From: Brachionus manjavacas
Lineage: Eukaryota; Rotifera; Eurotatoria; Ploima; Brachionidae
Reading direction: 5' to 3'
Length of the DNA: 64,000 nt
Assembly: GCA_019054805.1 (NCBI GenBank)
Contig: JAHQIY010000009.1
Location: forward strand, 3,534,001-3,598,000
The position numbers and the translations under genes were made by a program. The number at the start of each line of letters is the position of its first letter. The stretch's first letter is position 1. Shown piece after piece: positions 43,640 to 54,180 of this stretch. The notes beneath the pieces were generated by a model. That model ran no database searches, was not told the origin of the DNA, and saw only the letters and a list, made by a program, of their open reading frames with translations.

Positions 43640-44385
43640 TATATATTTTAAAATTGGATTTTTGCAAATTGCATACATACGTACTTGAAAAAAACCAAGT
43701 GTTAAGTGTATACTTACAATTAACATTCAAAATTTAAAACTTGGTAAAATTAAGTATCACACTTTGATCTTACACTTGAATACTTAAAATTATCAAGTGT
43801 TAAGGCTTAAAATAAGCTATTTTTTTATTTTAAAAAAATTAATATTCTAAATATAAATGATGCAAGTTTTAACAAGTTTTATTCTAAAAAATTTCAATTT
43901 ATGAAATATGATTATAATTTTTTAAAAATTACTTAATTAATAAGAAAAATTTTAAATATTTTTTTGCTTTTTCACAAAATAGATATTCTGGTTTCTGTAA
44001 CTCAATTTGATCTCTTAAAAGGTCCATGAATCTTTTCTTTTCAGGGCTGATTTTATCAAAGTTTGTAAGTCTAGTTCTATCGGCACTTGTTTCATAAGCC
44101 CTTAAAAAACGCTCTAAAGACTTAATTTTCTCTGTTTTCGTAAAATAAATAAACATTATTTAATTTTTTTATTTAAATAAAAAAAAGTTTATTCGCAGCT
44201 TTAACACTTGATAAATTTAAGTATTCAAGTATAAAAACCAAGTCTAACACTTGAAAAAATAAAGTTCTCAAATGTAAGATCAAAAAGTAATACTTAAATT
44301 TACCAAGTTTTAAATTTTGAATGTAAATTGTAAGTAAAACAGTATGTATTTCGCTCAAGAATTATATAGTAAAACTAAAAATACC
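43640..44385. mobile_element. TIR element with ~180-bp inverted repeats and an exon-like ORF
   Basis: The left arm (about 43660-43825) and reversed right arm (about 44190-44370) share ACATTCAAAATTTAAAACTT, GGTAAA(A/T)TTAAGTAT, TTTGATCTTACA, and TACTTGAATACTTAAA followed by TTATCAAGTGTTAA. CAAGTGTTA-type motifs recur within the arms. The core holds the minus-strand frame at 44156-43929. Superfamily and target duplication are unresolved. Confidence 0.75.
43929..44156 (-). other. Exon-like ORF inside the TIR element
   Basis: On minus, a pyrimidine-rich stretch ending CGAAAACAG precedes AGAAAATTAAG, opening a charged helical frame: KIKSLERFLRAYETSADRTR, then FDKISPEKKRFMDLLRDQIE, to a stop at 43929. 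Protein-like composition contrasts with the surrounding AT-rich DNA. No family is recognised. It may be the element's own gene remnant or a captured host exon. Confidence 0.45.
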
Positions 44386-47300
44386 CATTTTTTTAGCCTT
44401 ATAAAATATGTGTACAAATTTAGGTTTTTTTAAATGTAACTGTTGAACGGAACATGATATTAAAAAAAACTAAATATCATTTTAATCCAGAGACAATTTT
44501 CTATCCAACTTTGTACAAAATTCGGAAAATTAAAATCTAAATTTTATATTCAAGGTCAAGTGTCGAATTCGGGGCCGATGCATGATACTAACAATATAAT
44601 TTTATTTTTTTATCAGAGAGTGACAAATTGATATTCAAATCAATTTTAAAAATATTTGCACATTGGGAACATATTTTTATTAAAGAGACAAAAAACGACA
44701 ACTATTTTGGATCACCCGTAATATTAAATTTTTTATCTTATTTTTATTTATAGATATCTTTTTATATCTGTTTACTTTTTTTCTTTTATTTTAAACCCTT
44801 ACTTCAAAAAAATTTTTTCATCAACTTATTTGTTATTTCTAAATTAACTTTTTTTATTAATAGTTAATTAAAAATTCCAGAAAATTTGACTTATATTTTT
44901 TTTATCAGACTCTAAAACATAAAAAATCTTATCAAGTTTTAAATGAATGCAAAAAGGCGCTTTGAAATATTAAAAAAAAATAAAGTCCTCAAAATTTTAA
45001 TCTAAAACTCAATATTATTTTTAAATGACTCCTATTTAATGTTTCAGTATTTTATTTTTAAATATTCTAGTATAACTTCAGATACCGACCCAAAAATGGT
45101 CAGTACTTGATTTTGATAATTTTACTGAAAAAAATTTTTTTTTTAATTTCAAATTTTTAAGAACTTTTTTAGAAAAATTCAATAAAAAAAATAAAAATAA
45201 TAAGATGTCCGGCAATTAGAAAGGACTACAAGTTAAACCCATTTTAACTTCCTTTATACATACTTTTATTGCTAAAATGCTATTTTACTTTAAAATCTTT
45301 ACAATCATCTAAAAAAAAGCTTCAACGAAAATGACTCAAATAATCTTTGGTCGAAAAATTAGTTTGATGAGGGTCATATCTTAGTCAATCCAACAAAAAT
45401 GTCACTCAACACACTTAACAGTGGATTTATTGACGCAGATGGCTTTAAGAAAGAATAAATGAGAGAATTCTTTGCTGTTGATGGTTTTGTTATTGTTCTT
45501 GAGGAAAATGTATAAAATTTAACATTAAGACATTCTCATATTTTTCGTTAAATTCTAATTTTTGAACTACACTCAATAATTTGGAAGATTTTTTTTTAAT
45601 TTTCTGTATTGCACAAACAATCTAAAAATATGAAAATGTAAAAATTAAAAATTGTAAAAATTTTAAAAATTTTTTTAGTATTTTAATTTCGTTGGGTATG
45701 AATAAATAATTTTTTTTCTTAAGCTCATAGTTATTTTGAGTATAAATTTTTCAGGCTATTCTCAGAATTCTTGATTGGGAATAAACTTTTTCTTAAATAA
45801 AACACGTACCATTTTATCAGTTTCCATTTTTAATTAATTAATTTTTATTTCATTAAATTAAATCATTAAGACTTAAAATGCAACCTAATCGCTTTTCTCC
45901 CTTCTTCTCTTTATTCTTATTTTATTTTATTTTTTATAATTTATAATATATTACAGATTAAAATATTTTGATTTTAATTTAAAAAATTTTATTTCTTCAA
46001 ATAAATGTGTGTGTCCACCATGTTCGCATGAAAGACTAAAGTCTGCTATGAACACATTGGAAAAAAAATGTTAGAAATTTAAGATTTGAAAAAAAAAATT
46101 TTTTTGTTCACCTAAAAACTTAATTATTAAAAATTTTTCACAAATCCTGTGATTGAAAATTACATTTTTTTAAACTGATCGAAAGAAAAAAAGCTAAACT
46201 TTGTTTACGAGGCCTAAAAATAATAAATTAATTTAAAAATCTTTTTTTGCTTAGATTTTTTTTAAATTGAATTCAAAGCTAATCTTAAAAAAAATTAATT
46301 AACTGGCAGTGCCACAACAACTACAAAAACTTTGATGAAAATTGTCGACTAAAAAAATGAGCAGATCATGACTACATCAATCAAAAACTGAAATTAAAGA
46401 CTTTTTAACACAAAATACTTTGACCAAGCTTTAATTTATAATCAAAATTAAAAAAACACGACTAAACAATCGGCTTACATGATTTCTAAAAACAAAGCTA
46501 ATAAATAACTAATAATGATATCCGTGAGCGAAAAAAATGCTTTATTAGCGTGATAAATAATCAGTTAGCTATTTTGGTGACAGGTTCGTAAAAGCCATTT
46601 TCAGATAAGAAATTTTTAAAATTGATTTTTAATCATATACTGAAAATTTATGAGAACTAGAAGAAAATTTTCCCAACTAATTATACAGTTATTGAATCTA
46701 AATTTAAAGTCTATTTTATTTTAAGAGAAAATGCCTAATTGTTAAATGATTAGTTGAGCATTTTCCAAAGTTTATGCTATTTATTATAAATTAAGTCTGT
46801 TTGTTCAGAAAGCGATTTAGAAGCGGAACTTCAATCAAGAGTTCTAAATCTATTTTGTTATTTTAGCCTAAACTGAATAGACAATTTATCGATAAATAAT
46901 TAATAAATTTCAACAATGTACTTGTGAACAAATTACAACTGAACCCTTAAGACATTTTGCTCTATGGTTAATTTTTTTTGGCTAAATTAAAATAATTAAT
47001 AAAATATAATTTTTGCTTTTTTTTTTAATTGAAAAAAATTATTAATTTAACAAGTCTGACAAAAAAATAATGCGATAGAGGAATATTTTTTATCAGTATT
47101 CAATTTAACGTTAATGATGAAGCTCTTAATTTGAAATAAACTTTACCGTAAGTGATCGAAATTGGAATCGATTTAGGAAAGGATTAAATATTACGTTAAA
47201 AATTTTTTTTTTTATGCGTGTATTTTTTAATGTCACATAAAATAGAGTTTTTTATTTCAATTAAAAATTTCATTAATTTTAATCAATAAAATATCTTTTT

Positions 47301-48080
47301 TTATTTTTTTTAAAGGTTTTTTGATAACATTCAAATGAAGAGTATTAAAAATTAAAGACAAATCGGTCAGATAAATAATTTTTTCAAGTTTAAATTTTTT
47401 TCTAAATTTAAATAACTAATAAACTTGAAAAAGAAATTTTAAAATTCAAGATTAGAAAAGAATTTTCGATGAATATATTCATTTGGATGTTATCAAATCG
47501 AAACTCAAATGTCGGGTGAAATTTAGTTTTTTTGGGCGATTTATCTTTCCTAGTAACATTTTCAAAGATATTTTCCACTAAGTTTTAAGAAGTTTTAATT
47601 TTTTTCAAAAGATCATTTTTAAACTTATAATTTTTTAAAAAGAATGTAAACGTTTTTGAAATTTTAAGGAAAAAAAAAATTTTAAATTTAATTTTTACAA
47701 AAATGATAATTTAGTAAAAATTAAAATAATTTTCCTTACCGTTTCTTACTAAATTTTATGCAAAATTACGCAATTTTTGGTAAAATTTGGAAAATAAAAA
47801 TCGCAGGAACAAAAATAATAAAAAAAAACAAAAACTCTGAAGTTAGTGTCAATTTTATTAAACATAATCTAAATAATATAAATTGTCAAAAAAAATTGAG
47901 CTGGTATCCATTTTTATTTTTGATACTCTGATTTATTTTAAATGAAACTATTATTTTTAATCTCGGATAAGCCTGTGGAGGGAAATCTCCAAAACTATAT
48001 TTAAAAAAAAAAAAAAAAAGTAAATGATTTCGGTAAATTCTTTTAAAATATAACTTATAAAAATGTTTCCTTGATTTACT
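44386..48080. other. Long AT-rich gene-free stretch
   Basis: No gene is supported. Short protein-like bits near 45.4-45.5 kb are broken by stops. An imperfect hairpin near 46018-46050 (GTTCGCA...TGCTATGAAC) and an A17 run near 48.0 kb are noted. Confidence 0.45.
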
Positions 48081-48099
48081 TTGCTCATATTAATCAAAA

Positions 48100-48432
48100 A
48101 TGTCCTTTATCGAAGAAATTGCAAACAATTTATCAGAGCTAAGCAATGACAACGATCAATATTTGGGCAAAACACTCAGAGGAAAAGGCAAAATTTATCT
48201 ACCATTTTACTCATTTATCACGCTTGAAATAGTCCGAAAGCATCTTTCTCAAAATTTTGATGGGAATGTGTGGGCAACCAAGCGTACAAAAGAAAATTTT
48301 GCTGGTGAATTATGTAACTTCAAGAAAATCGCTATGAATTTTCCGCTTGAACCAAAACGCCGTCCAGGTCGTCCAAAAATTACAGCAAATGCTTTGTCGA
48401 GGCAACCTAACGAATCTCAAAAAATATCTTAG
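48100..48432 (+). pseudogene. FLYWCH-like/AT-hook N-terminus of a MULE-type protein
   Basis: A 110-codon frame from ATG at 48100. The segment LPFYSFITLEIVRKHL then NVWATKRTKENFAGELCNF resembles a FLYWCH-type finger (W-x-C ... K-x-C-x-G), but both expected Cys positions are changed (WAT, NFAG). It is followed by an AT-hook, KRRPGRPKITANALSRQ, a combination seen at the start of many animal MULE-type ORFs. No catalytic domain follows; LINE-B sequence begins within 90 bp. The lost ligands suggest decay, though the frame itself is open. An alternative is a small lineage-specific AT-hook protein. Confidence 0.45.
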
Positions 48433-48514
48433 CCATTAGTAGTTACAAGGGGTCCGATTCAGATTCAAGTACAATAAAATATTTTAGTATTAGTAGTACT
48501 CTGTAATCAGTTAT

Positions 48515-48635
48515 CTGACGGAGTAAACCTTCATTCCAAACCCTATCAACAGGCTATGGAAATATCAAAAACAGGCAACACACTCTTTTTTTTTCTATTA
48601 AATGACTCCACAATTTTTATTATATGTGTACAATT
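48515..48635 (-). mobile_element. LINE-B RT fragment
   Basis: ACCTTCATTCCAAACCCTAT, then CAACAGGCTATGGAAATATC, then ATGACTCCACAATT match 33198-33275 of the LINE-B copy, with gaps. Minus orientation, about 120 bp. Confidence 0.65.
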
Positions 48636-48659
48636 AGAGTAGAAAAATAATATTTAAAT

Positions 48660-48965
48660 TGTGAATTTATTGTTAGATTAAATTTCTGCTAAGAGTTCGG
48701 TGTGTTTATGATTGAATCAAAGAGTGCTATGTAATTTGAATTGTTTATGGAGGAGCTCTGAAGCAGAAAGTCCTGGATCTCATGAGCTATTAATTCGTGG
48801 CTTTGCTTGGTGGTGATAAATTTTGAAAAAAACTTGTTTGCTCTGTCATCGATCAAGTCGATTCTTAGCTCTTTGTGGATTGTTTTGATACTTGTCCTTA
48901 GTGAAAAATGTTTGATGATTCTCAAGACCCGATTTTGCGTTTAGGTTTTTATCTTTTGAGTACCT
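48660..48965 (-). pseudogene. LINE ORF2 C-terminal fragment
   Basis: Minus frame: NRVLRIIKHFSLRTSIKTIH then KELRIDLIDDRANKFFSKF and HELIAHEIQDFLL. A Leu-Arg-Ile-Ile block followed by IHKEL-I-LI--RA is the usual end of Jockey-type ORF2 (the segment after the RT thumb). A frame change occurs just upstream of 48925. Which LINE family it belongs to is unclear. Confidence 0.6.
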
Positions 48966-49470
48966 GATTTAAGTATTAGTAGTCGAATAATGATCTTTTG
49001 TGTGACATTTATAAAATTCTGTTGATTTTAAAGAGGAAAGGTCCAAGAGCTCGAGAGCTCTAGATTGCACTTGAAAAAGCAAAAGAGTTGCATCAGAAAA
49101 TTGGAGGATCGAAAAAATTTTTTGAATCTGATCTATATCTGAAAGAATTCTTTTGAACTTAATTTGGTTGACTGATTTTAATTTTGTATCAATATTCCGA
49201 AATAATGATTAAAAATAATTAATTTATGGGCAATTTTTTTTTATTATTTTAAATAGCTTTGATTAGTAAAACTCTTTTCGCCATTGTAGTTTAAGGATTT
49301 TCTTTAAAAATGTTTAAAAAATATTTTAATTTGATAAAAAATGCATTTTAAAGTTAACACAATTTGAAGACGAAAAAGAAGAAATTTGAGGAAATATCAT
49401 CAAAAGTCAATTGTCCATTGTAACAGCTCTTTTGAGACTTAGTAGAAGGTGATTTTGGTTTGGGGCTGAT
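48966..49470. other. Unassigned stretch between LINE fragments
   Basis: Possibly more decayed LINE on minus; no legible motif found. Confidence 0.3.
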
Positions 49471-49474
49471 GAGC

Positions 49475-50139
49475 ATTTATTTTTTATTTATTTATTTGTT
49501 TTCTGTACCGAGCAAAAGCTCCTTCAGATTAAAAAAAAAAAAAAAAATCATAATAAAATAAAGTTAAATAAGATAGAATAAAAATTTAAAAAAATAAAAT
49601 GGTTAAAAATAGAGGAAAATTAATGAAATTGAACTAGAGAGTTAACGGATACATATTTTTAAAAAATTGATTGTTCAGGGAAAAAAGAAGAAAAAGTAAG
49701 GTAGCAATTACACAATAGAGTTGGGTGTTCGATATATCTTGATTCGAAACCTTCTTTGTATTCTTTCACCAGTCTTTCAACCAATGGAATAGAATGACTC
49801 AGTCCTGTCCCAACATATTTCTCACTCAACTCAAAAAGACGACTCGAGACTGTTAGTAATTTTAGTTTATTAAAAGCCTCATGATGCAACATGTTGGAAG
49901 GAGTATCAAATTTTAACTTGAGGATAGCTCTAACTGCTGTATTCTGAATTGCTTGTAGTTTTTTGATATTATTTTCTGAAAATGAACTCAAACAATGAAA
50001 AGAATAGTCTAAGATTGATCCGACTAAAGATTTATATAAATTTCCTAGTGTGTTTTGATTAAGACCCCATTTTTTGTTTGACAATATCTTAATAATATTT
50101 AGCCTTTTGTTGCAGCGTTCTTTAATTTCGTCTACTAGT
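49475..50139 (-). mobile_element. LINE-B 3' fragment with C-terminal ORF2
   Basis: The tail TGTACCGAGCAAAAGCTCC is at about 49505. The frame 50084-49659 (WGLNQNTLGNLYKSLVGSIL ... KLKLLTVSSRLFELSEKYVG) is nearly identical to 32649-32233, so the two copies are recent relative to the rest. Homology stops at 50139 (CTACTAGT), exactly where the ATCGAT-rich end of the neighbouring hAT begins. Confidence 0.85.
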
Positions 50140-50142
50140 CTA

Positions 50143-50262
50143 TATTTTATCGATATCGTCTAGAGGTATCGATATTTTATCGATATCGTCCAGAGGTATC
50201 AATATTTTATCGATATCGTCCAGAGGTATCAATATTTTATCGATATCGTCCAGAGGTATATC
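50143..50262. repeat. Four tandem 30-bp ATCGAT-rich units
   Basis: TATTTTATCGATATCGTC followed by (C/T)AGAGGTATC(A/G)A, four times, almost perfect. A related inverted arrangement (TATCGATATCGACTAAAGG and TATCGATATAGAC) lies at about 54090-54165, so the array is the left terminal region of the hAT element. Confidence 0.85.
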
Positions 50263-50729
50263 GATATTTGCCAAGAGTTCTACTAAATTATTTGAATTTT
50301 AAATTCAATTTTAAAGCAAAGTAAAATTTTTGATCAAATTTCAGTCGCTAAATCTTACTCCAAAATTATGATGCGCAATTAAATTTCATCGCAAATTTTT
50401 TTTTTTTTACAATTCAAAGCTTTATTTGTAAACTTTTGAAATAGGTTTGTAATTTCTAAAAATGCAATGAAATTTAATTGTGCATTTAAAAATGTTTGAG
50501 AAAGATTGAGCGCTTGAAATTTGATCAAAAATTTTACTTTGCTAACTTTAATAAACTAAACTTAATACAAAAACTAATTCATAATTGAATATAAAATTAA
50601 AATTAAATACTAAATTTAATTATTTTAAATAAAAAGCTTCCTCTTTTTAACTATACATAAAATTTTCTTGAATTAATTTTTCATTATTTAGGAAATGATT
50701 TACAAAAATATAAAAAAATTTATTAAAAT

Positions 50730-53046
50730 TTATTCATTTCTTTTTTTTATGCAGAAATCTCTATTCAGTTTTAGTTTATTTTTTTCTATTTGGTAAAGAA
50801 TCATTATTTTTTCAACTTTGTTTGGATTTAGTGAATTACGACGATTCCAAAGACTGTAGCCTGTAAAAGAAAATAGTCTCTCAGATGGTGTACTTGTAGC
50901 TTGTGCACAAAATAGACGCTTTATTATTTTAAATAAAATTGGAAACTTCCGGTCATTTTCTTTCCAAAAATTTAAGATATCTAAATCGTGATCTATTGTT
51001 ATTAAGAGGTACTCTGATATTCTTTTGGCTAGATCATTTTTTTCTGTCACTATTTCATTTGAGGAATTGAAATCAAAGACTTGAAGGGATTTTTTTTTTG
51101 GAACAGGTGATGGAGTATCAACAAATCTTTCGATTTCGCATAATTTGTGTTTATTAGCGTAGCCTTTTATAAATTTTTTTAAGTTGCAATATATTTTTTT
51201 GCATCAGCACTGGAAAATCTTGAAAATTTTTTGTACCTTTAGTTATTAAAATTAAAAATTGTAAAGAACTGTATATATTTAAAAAGCGATTTCATAAATA
51301 AAGAAAATTAATAAAAAAATTTCCAAACACTCAAAAAAAAGAATTTTGTTTATTAAGTTTTTCTAATCTAATATAATTTTCATTAAAAATATTATTTTAT
51401 TATAAAATATAAAAACTTTTTAGTAACCAACATAGTTTTTTAAAAGTCGCAAGTCACAAGTCAAGTTCAAATCAAGTCTTTAATTCATATTAAAAATTTA
51501 AGAATTACAAGTCATAAATTTTTAAATATCAATAATACAAATATCAATATACAAATATTATTATTTTTTATAGATAGTTAATAAAAATTTAAGTTGTCAT
51601 TCTTAATCAAAAAATTAATAAATTATTTCTTAACTTGGATCTAAAAATGCTGCTGCAAAAAGGAATTCATTCTTTAAATATCCATATTTTTCGTGTAAAA
51701 TGTTAAAGACTTTTTGAAAGCTGTAGCAAGTGAATTTCTAAAACAAGAGGAATCGTTATCCAGCTCCAATTGATTCAACAATGCTTGTAAAATTGGAATA
51801 ACACTTGATATTGATACTGAATTCTCAGCATATAATCTGACTGTTGCTTGTTCAAAATTAGATAAGACCTCAATAGCATCTTCAATATTAAATGATTCTC
51901 ATCAGTAATAACTAATTCTTTATAATTATTTTGGTATGTTGAGTTCTCTATCAAAATATTGTTAACGTGATGTCTAATTTTGACGATTCTTTCAAGCATT
52001 TTAAAGGTCGAATTCCATCGTGTAACAACCTCCTGAATTAGATGTAGTTGTGAACGTTCAAGAAGTTGATTACTGAGTATTGATGAGTGATTAAATTTTG
52101 AGCAAATTGTTCTGCTTTTTTTTTTATTGATGTTACTTTTTCAATAATTAACACTTCTTAACTAATTCAAGTGAAAATAAGATATTTTCACTTGAATTAA
52201 CTTCATCTTCATCATTCAATATGCATTCTGGCTGTGTAGATGTATGAGAGCTTGGAATTTCGAACTCTAGAACCTTCTTTACAACTAAATTTAGAAGATG
52301 TCCTAAGCAGCGGACATGTATTATTTCTTCTTTACTTTCGGAGACCGCTTTACAGATGTTCAGCGCATTGTCAGTAGAAATAAACTCAACTTTCGACTCA
52401 AAATTCCATTCAATTAAGACTTCATCTATTGAAGCCCTAATTGCCTGAGCCGTTTTGCTTCCTGTAATATTTTTTACTGCCAGAGTATGTGAGGTAAGGT
52501 ATATATTAACATCGATGAAGTGTAAGGTTATACTCATGTAGACAAAATTTTGATCAGATGTCCAGTGATCAGTTGTAATACAGCAGCTTTCCATATTTTC
52601 TAATTTTTTCGAATTTCTGTGGTCGCTTTTAAAGAGATTTTATCAAGTAAAACATTGGATATGTAGTGGACACTTGGCAACTTAAATTTTGGACATAAAT
52701 AATAAAGTAATCGTTTGAAATAAAAATTTTGTAAAATAGAAAACGGAAGAAAACCACTAATAATAAAATTCAAAAGACACTGGTTTGCTAAATTTGTTGT
52801 ATTTTCACTTAGTGATACTAAATAATTCCCAGAAGATTTCTCTGTATCACGTTCGGTTTGGTCAAGAATTATTCCATGAGATCTTAAATGATCACGAATA
52901 GCGCTAGTCCCAGCAAAAACTGCTTGATGGTCACAACTTTCGAAATGGCATTTATAGAACCATTTTAATTCATTGATTCCGTTTTTTATAAGTGTTTTTG
53001 GAAACTTTGAAGCATATTTCCAAACAGGAGATTTAAGTTTAATCAA
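50730..53046 (-). pseudogene. hAT transposase (BED finger to dimerisation domain), broken
   Basis: From 53046: WFYKCHFESCDHQAVFAG then IRDHLRSHGI, a BED-type zinc finger (Cys, Cys, His, His). ITTDHWTSDQNFVYMSITLH carries the first catalytic Asp, VEFISTDNALNICKAV the second, and HVRCLGHLLNLVVKKVLEF the conserved Cys-x2-His region. MLERIVKIRHHVNNIL follows, then NFEQATVRLYAENSVSIS and VIPILQALLNQLE in a shifted frame (about 51880-51750). Finally FWKENDRKFPILFKIIKRLF and QATSTPSERLFSFTG (50985-50840) are the C-terminal dimerisation domain. Breaks: a one-base deletion in a T-run at about 52600, a frame change near 51900, and a short hAT-end insertion at 51431. The order is textbook for the superfamily. 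Confidence 0.87.
51431..51500 (+). mobile_element. hAT-end insertion inside the hAT transposase gene
   Basis: CATAGTTTTTTAAAAGTCGC then AAGTCACAAGTCAAGTTC belongs to the AGTTGTTTAAAAGTC family seen at 28087. It sits between the middle and C-terminal parts of the transposase, so one hAT family has inserted into another. Confidence 0.6.
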
Positions 53047-54064
53047 TGAATTTTCACCAGATATCTTAAATATTTTAAATTAATTGTTTAAATTGGATAA
53101 ACACAGGAAAATGCACGTGTGTAAGCTTTTGGTTTTTTTAAATATAATAGAAAAGACAATGTTTCTTACAAAACATTTAAAAAAATAGTCAAAAATTAGA
53201 AATTATATTAACAAATCTGTAAATGAAATTTCAAAATTCCATTCAATTAAGACTTCATCTATTGAAGCCCTAATTGCCTGAGCCGTTTTGCTTCCTGTAA
53301 TATTTTTTACTGCCAGAGTATGTGAGGTAAGGTATATATTAACATCGATGAAGTGTAAGGTTATACTCATGTAGACAAAATTTTGATCAGATGTCCAGTG
53401 ATCAGTTGTAATACAGCAGCTTTCCATATTTTCTAATTTTTTTCGAATTTCTGTGGTCGCTTTTAAAGAGATTTTATCAAGTAAAACATTGGATATGTAG
53501 TGGACACTTGGCAACTTAAATTTTGGACATAAATAATAAAGTAATCGTTTGAAATAAAAATTTTGTAAAATAGAAAACGGAAGAAAACCACTAATAATAA
53601 AATTCAAAAGACACTGGTTTGCTAAATTTGTTGTATTTTCACTTAGTGATACTAAATAATTCCCAGAAGATTTCTCTGTATCACGTTCGGTTTGGTCAAG
53701 AATTATTCCATGAGATCTTAAATGATCACGAATAGCGCTAGTCCCAGCAAAAACTGCTTGATGGTCACAACTTTCGAAATGGCATTTATAGAACCATTTT
53801 AATTCATTGATTCCGTTTTTTATAAGTGTTTTTGGAAACTTTGAAGCATATTTCCAAACAGGAGATTTAAGTTTAATCAATGAATTTTCACCAGATATCT
53901 TAAATATTTTAAATTAATTGTTTAAATTGGATAAACACAGGAAAATGCACGTGTGTAAGCTTTTGGTTTTTTTAAATATAATAGAAAAGACAATGTTTCT
54001 TACAAAACATTTAAAAAAATAGTCAAAAATTAGAAATTATATTAACAAATCTGTAAATGAAATT
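52399..54064 (-). repeat. 833-bp tandem duplication covering the transposase 5' half
   Basis: 52399-53231 and 53232-54064 are direct tandem copies (period 833-834). They look base-for-base identical over long runs; the clear difference is a T-run one base shorter at about 52607 in the left copy. In the right copy the frame 53880-53203 is continuous for 225 residues through BED finger and first catalytic Asp. Confidence 0.93.
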
Positions 54065-54180
54065 TCTAGAACAGATAATTAATTAGCTTCGATACCTTTA
54101 GTCGATATCGATAATATATCGATATCTTTAGTCTATATCGATATATTATTTTTATCGTTCGAATTTAACGATTTCAAGCA

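Larger units (their letters stand above)
50140..54165. mobile_element. hAT element with tandem-repeat termini and internal duplication
   Basis: ATCGAT-rich repeats in inverted orientation bound a broken hAT transposase gene (minus). GTCTATAT occurs at 50138-50145 and 54131-54138 and could be the 8-bp target duplication, but the terminal repeats leave the exact ends ambiguous. Its left side abuts a LINE-B fragment and its right side a LINE-C copy that is cut off in mid-ORF2. Confidence 0.7.

Noticed and set aside
50138-54138. GTCTATAT as a proven 8-bp hAT duplication
   Set aside because: Both copies border repeats rich in TATCGATA, so a chance match is likely; kept only as a candidate.
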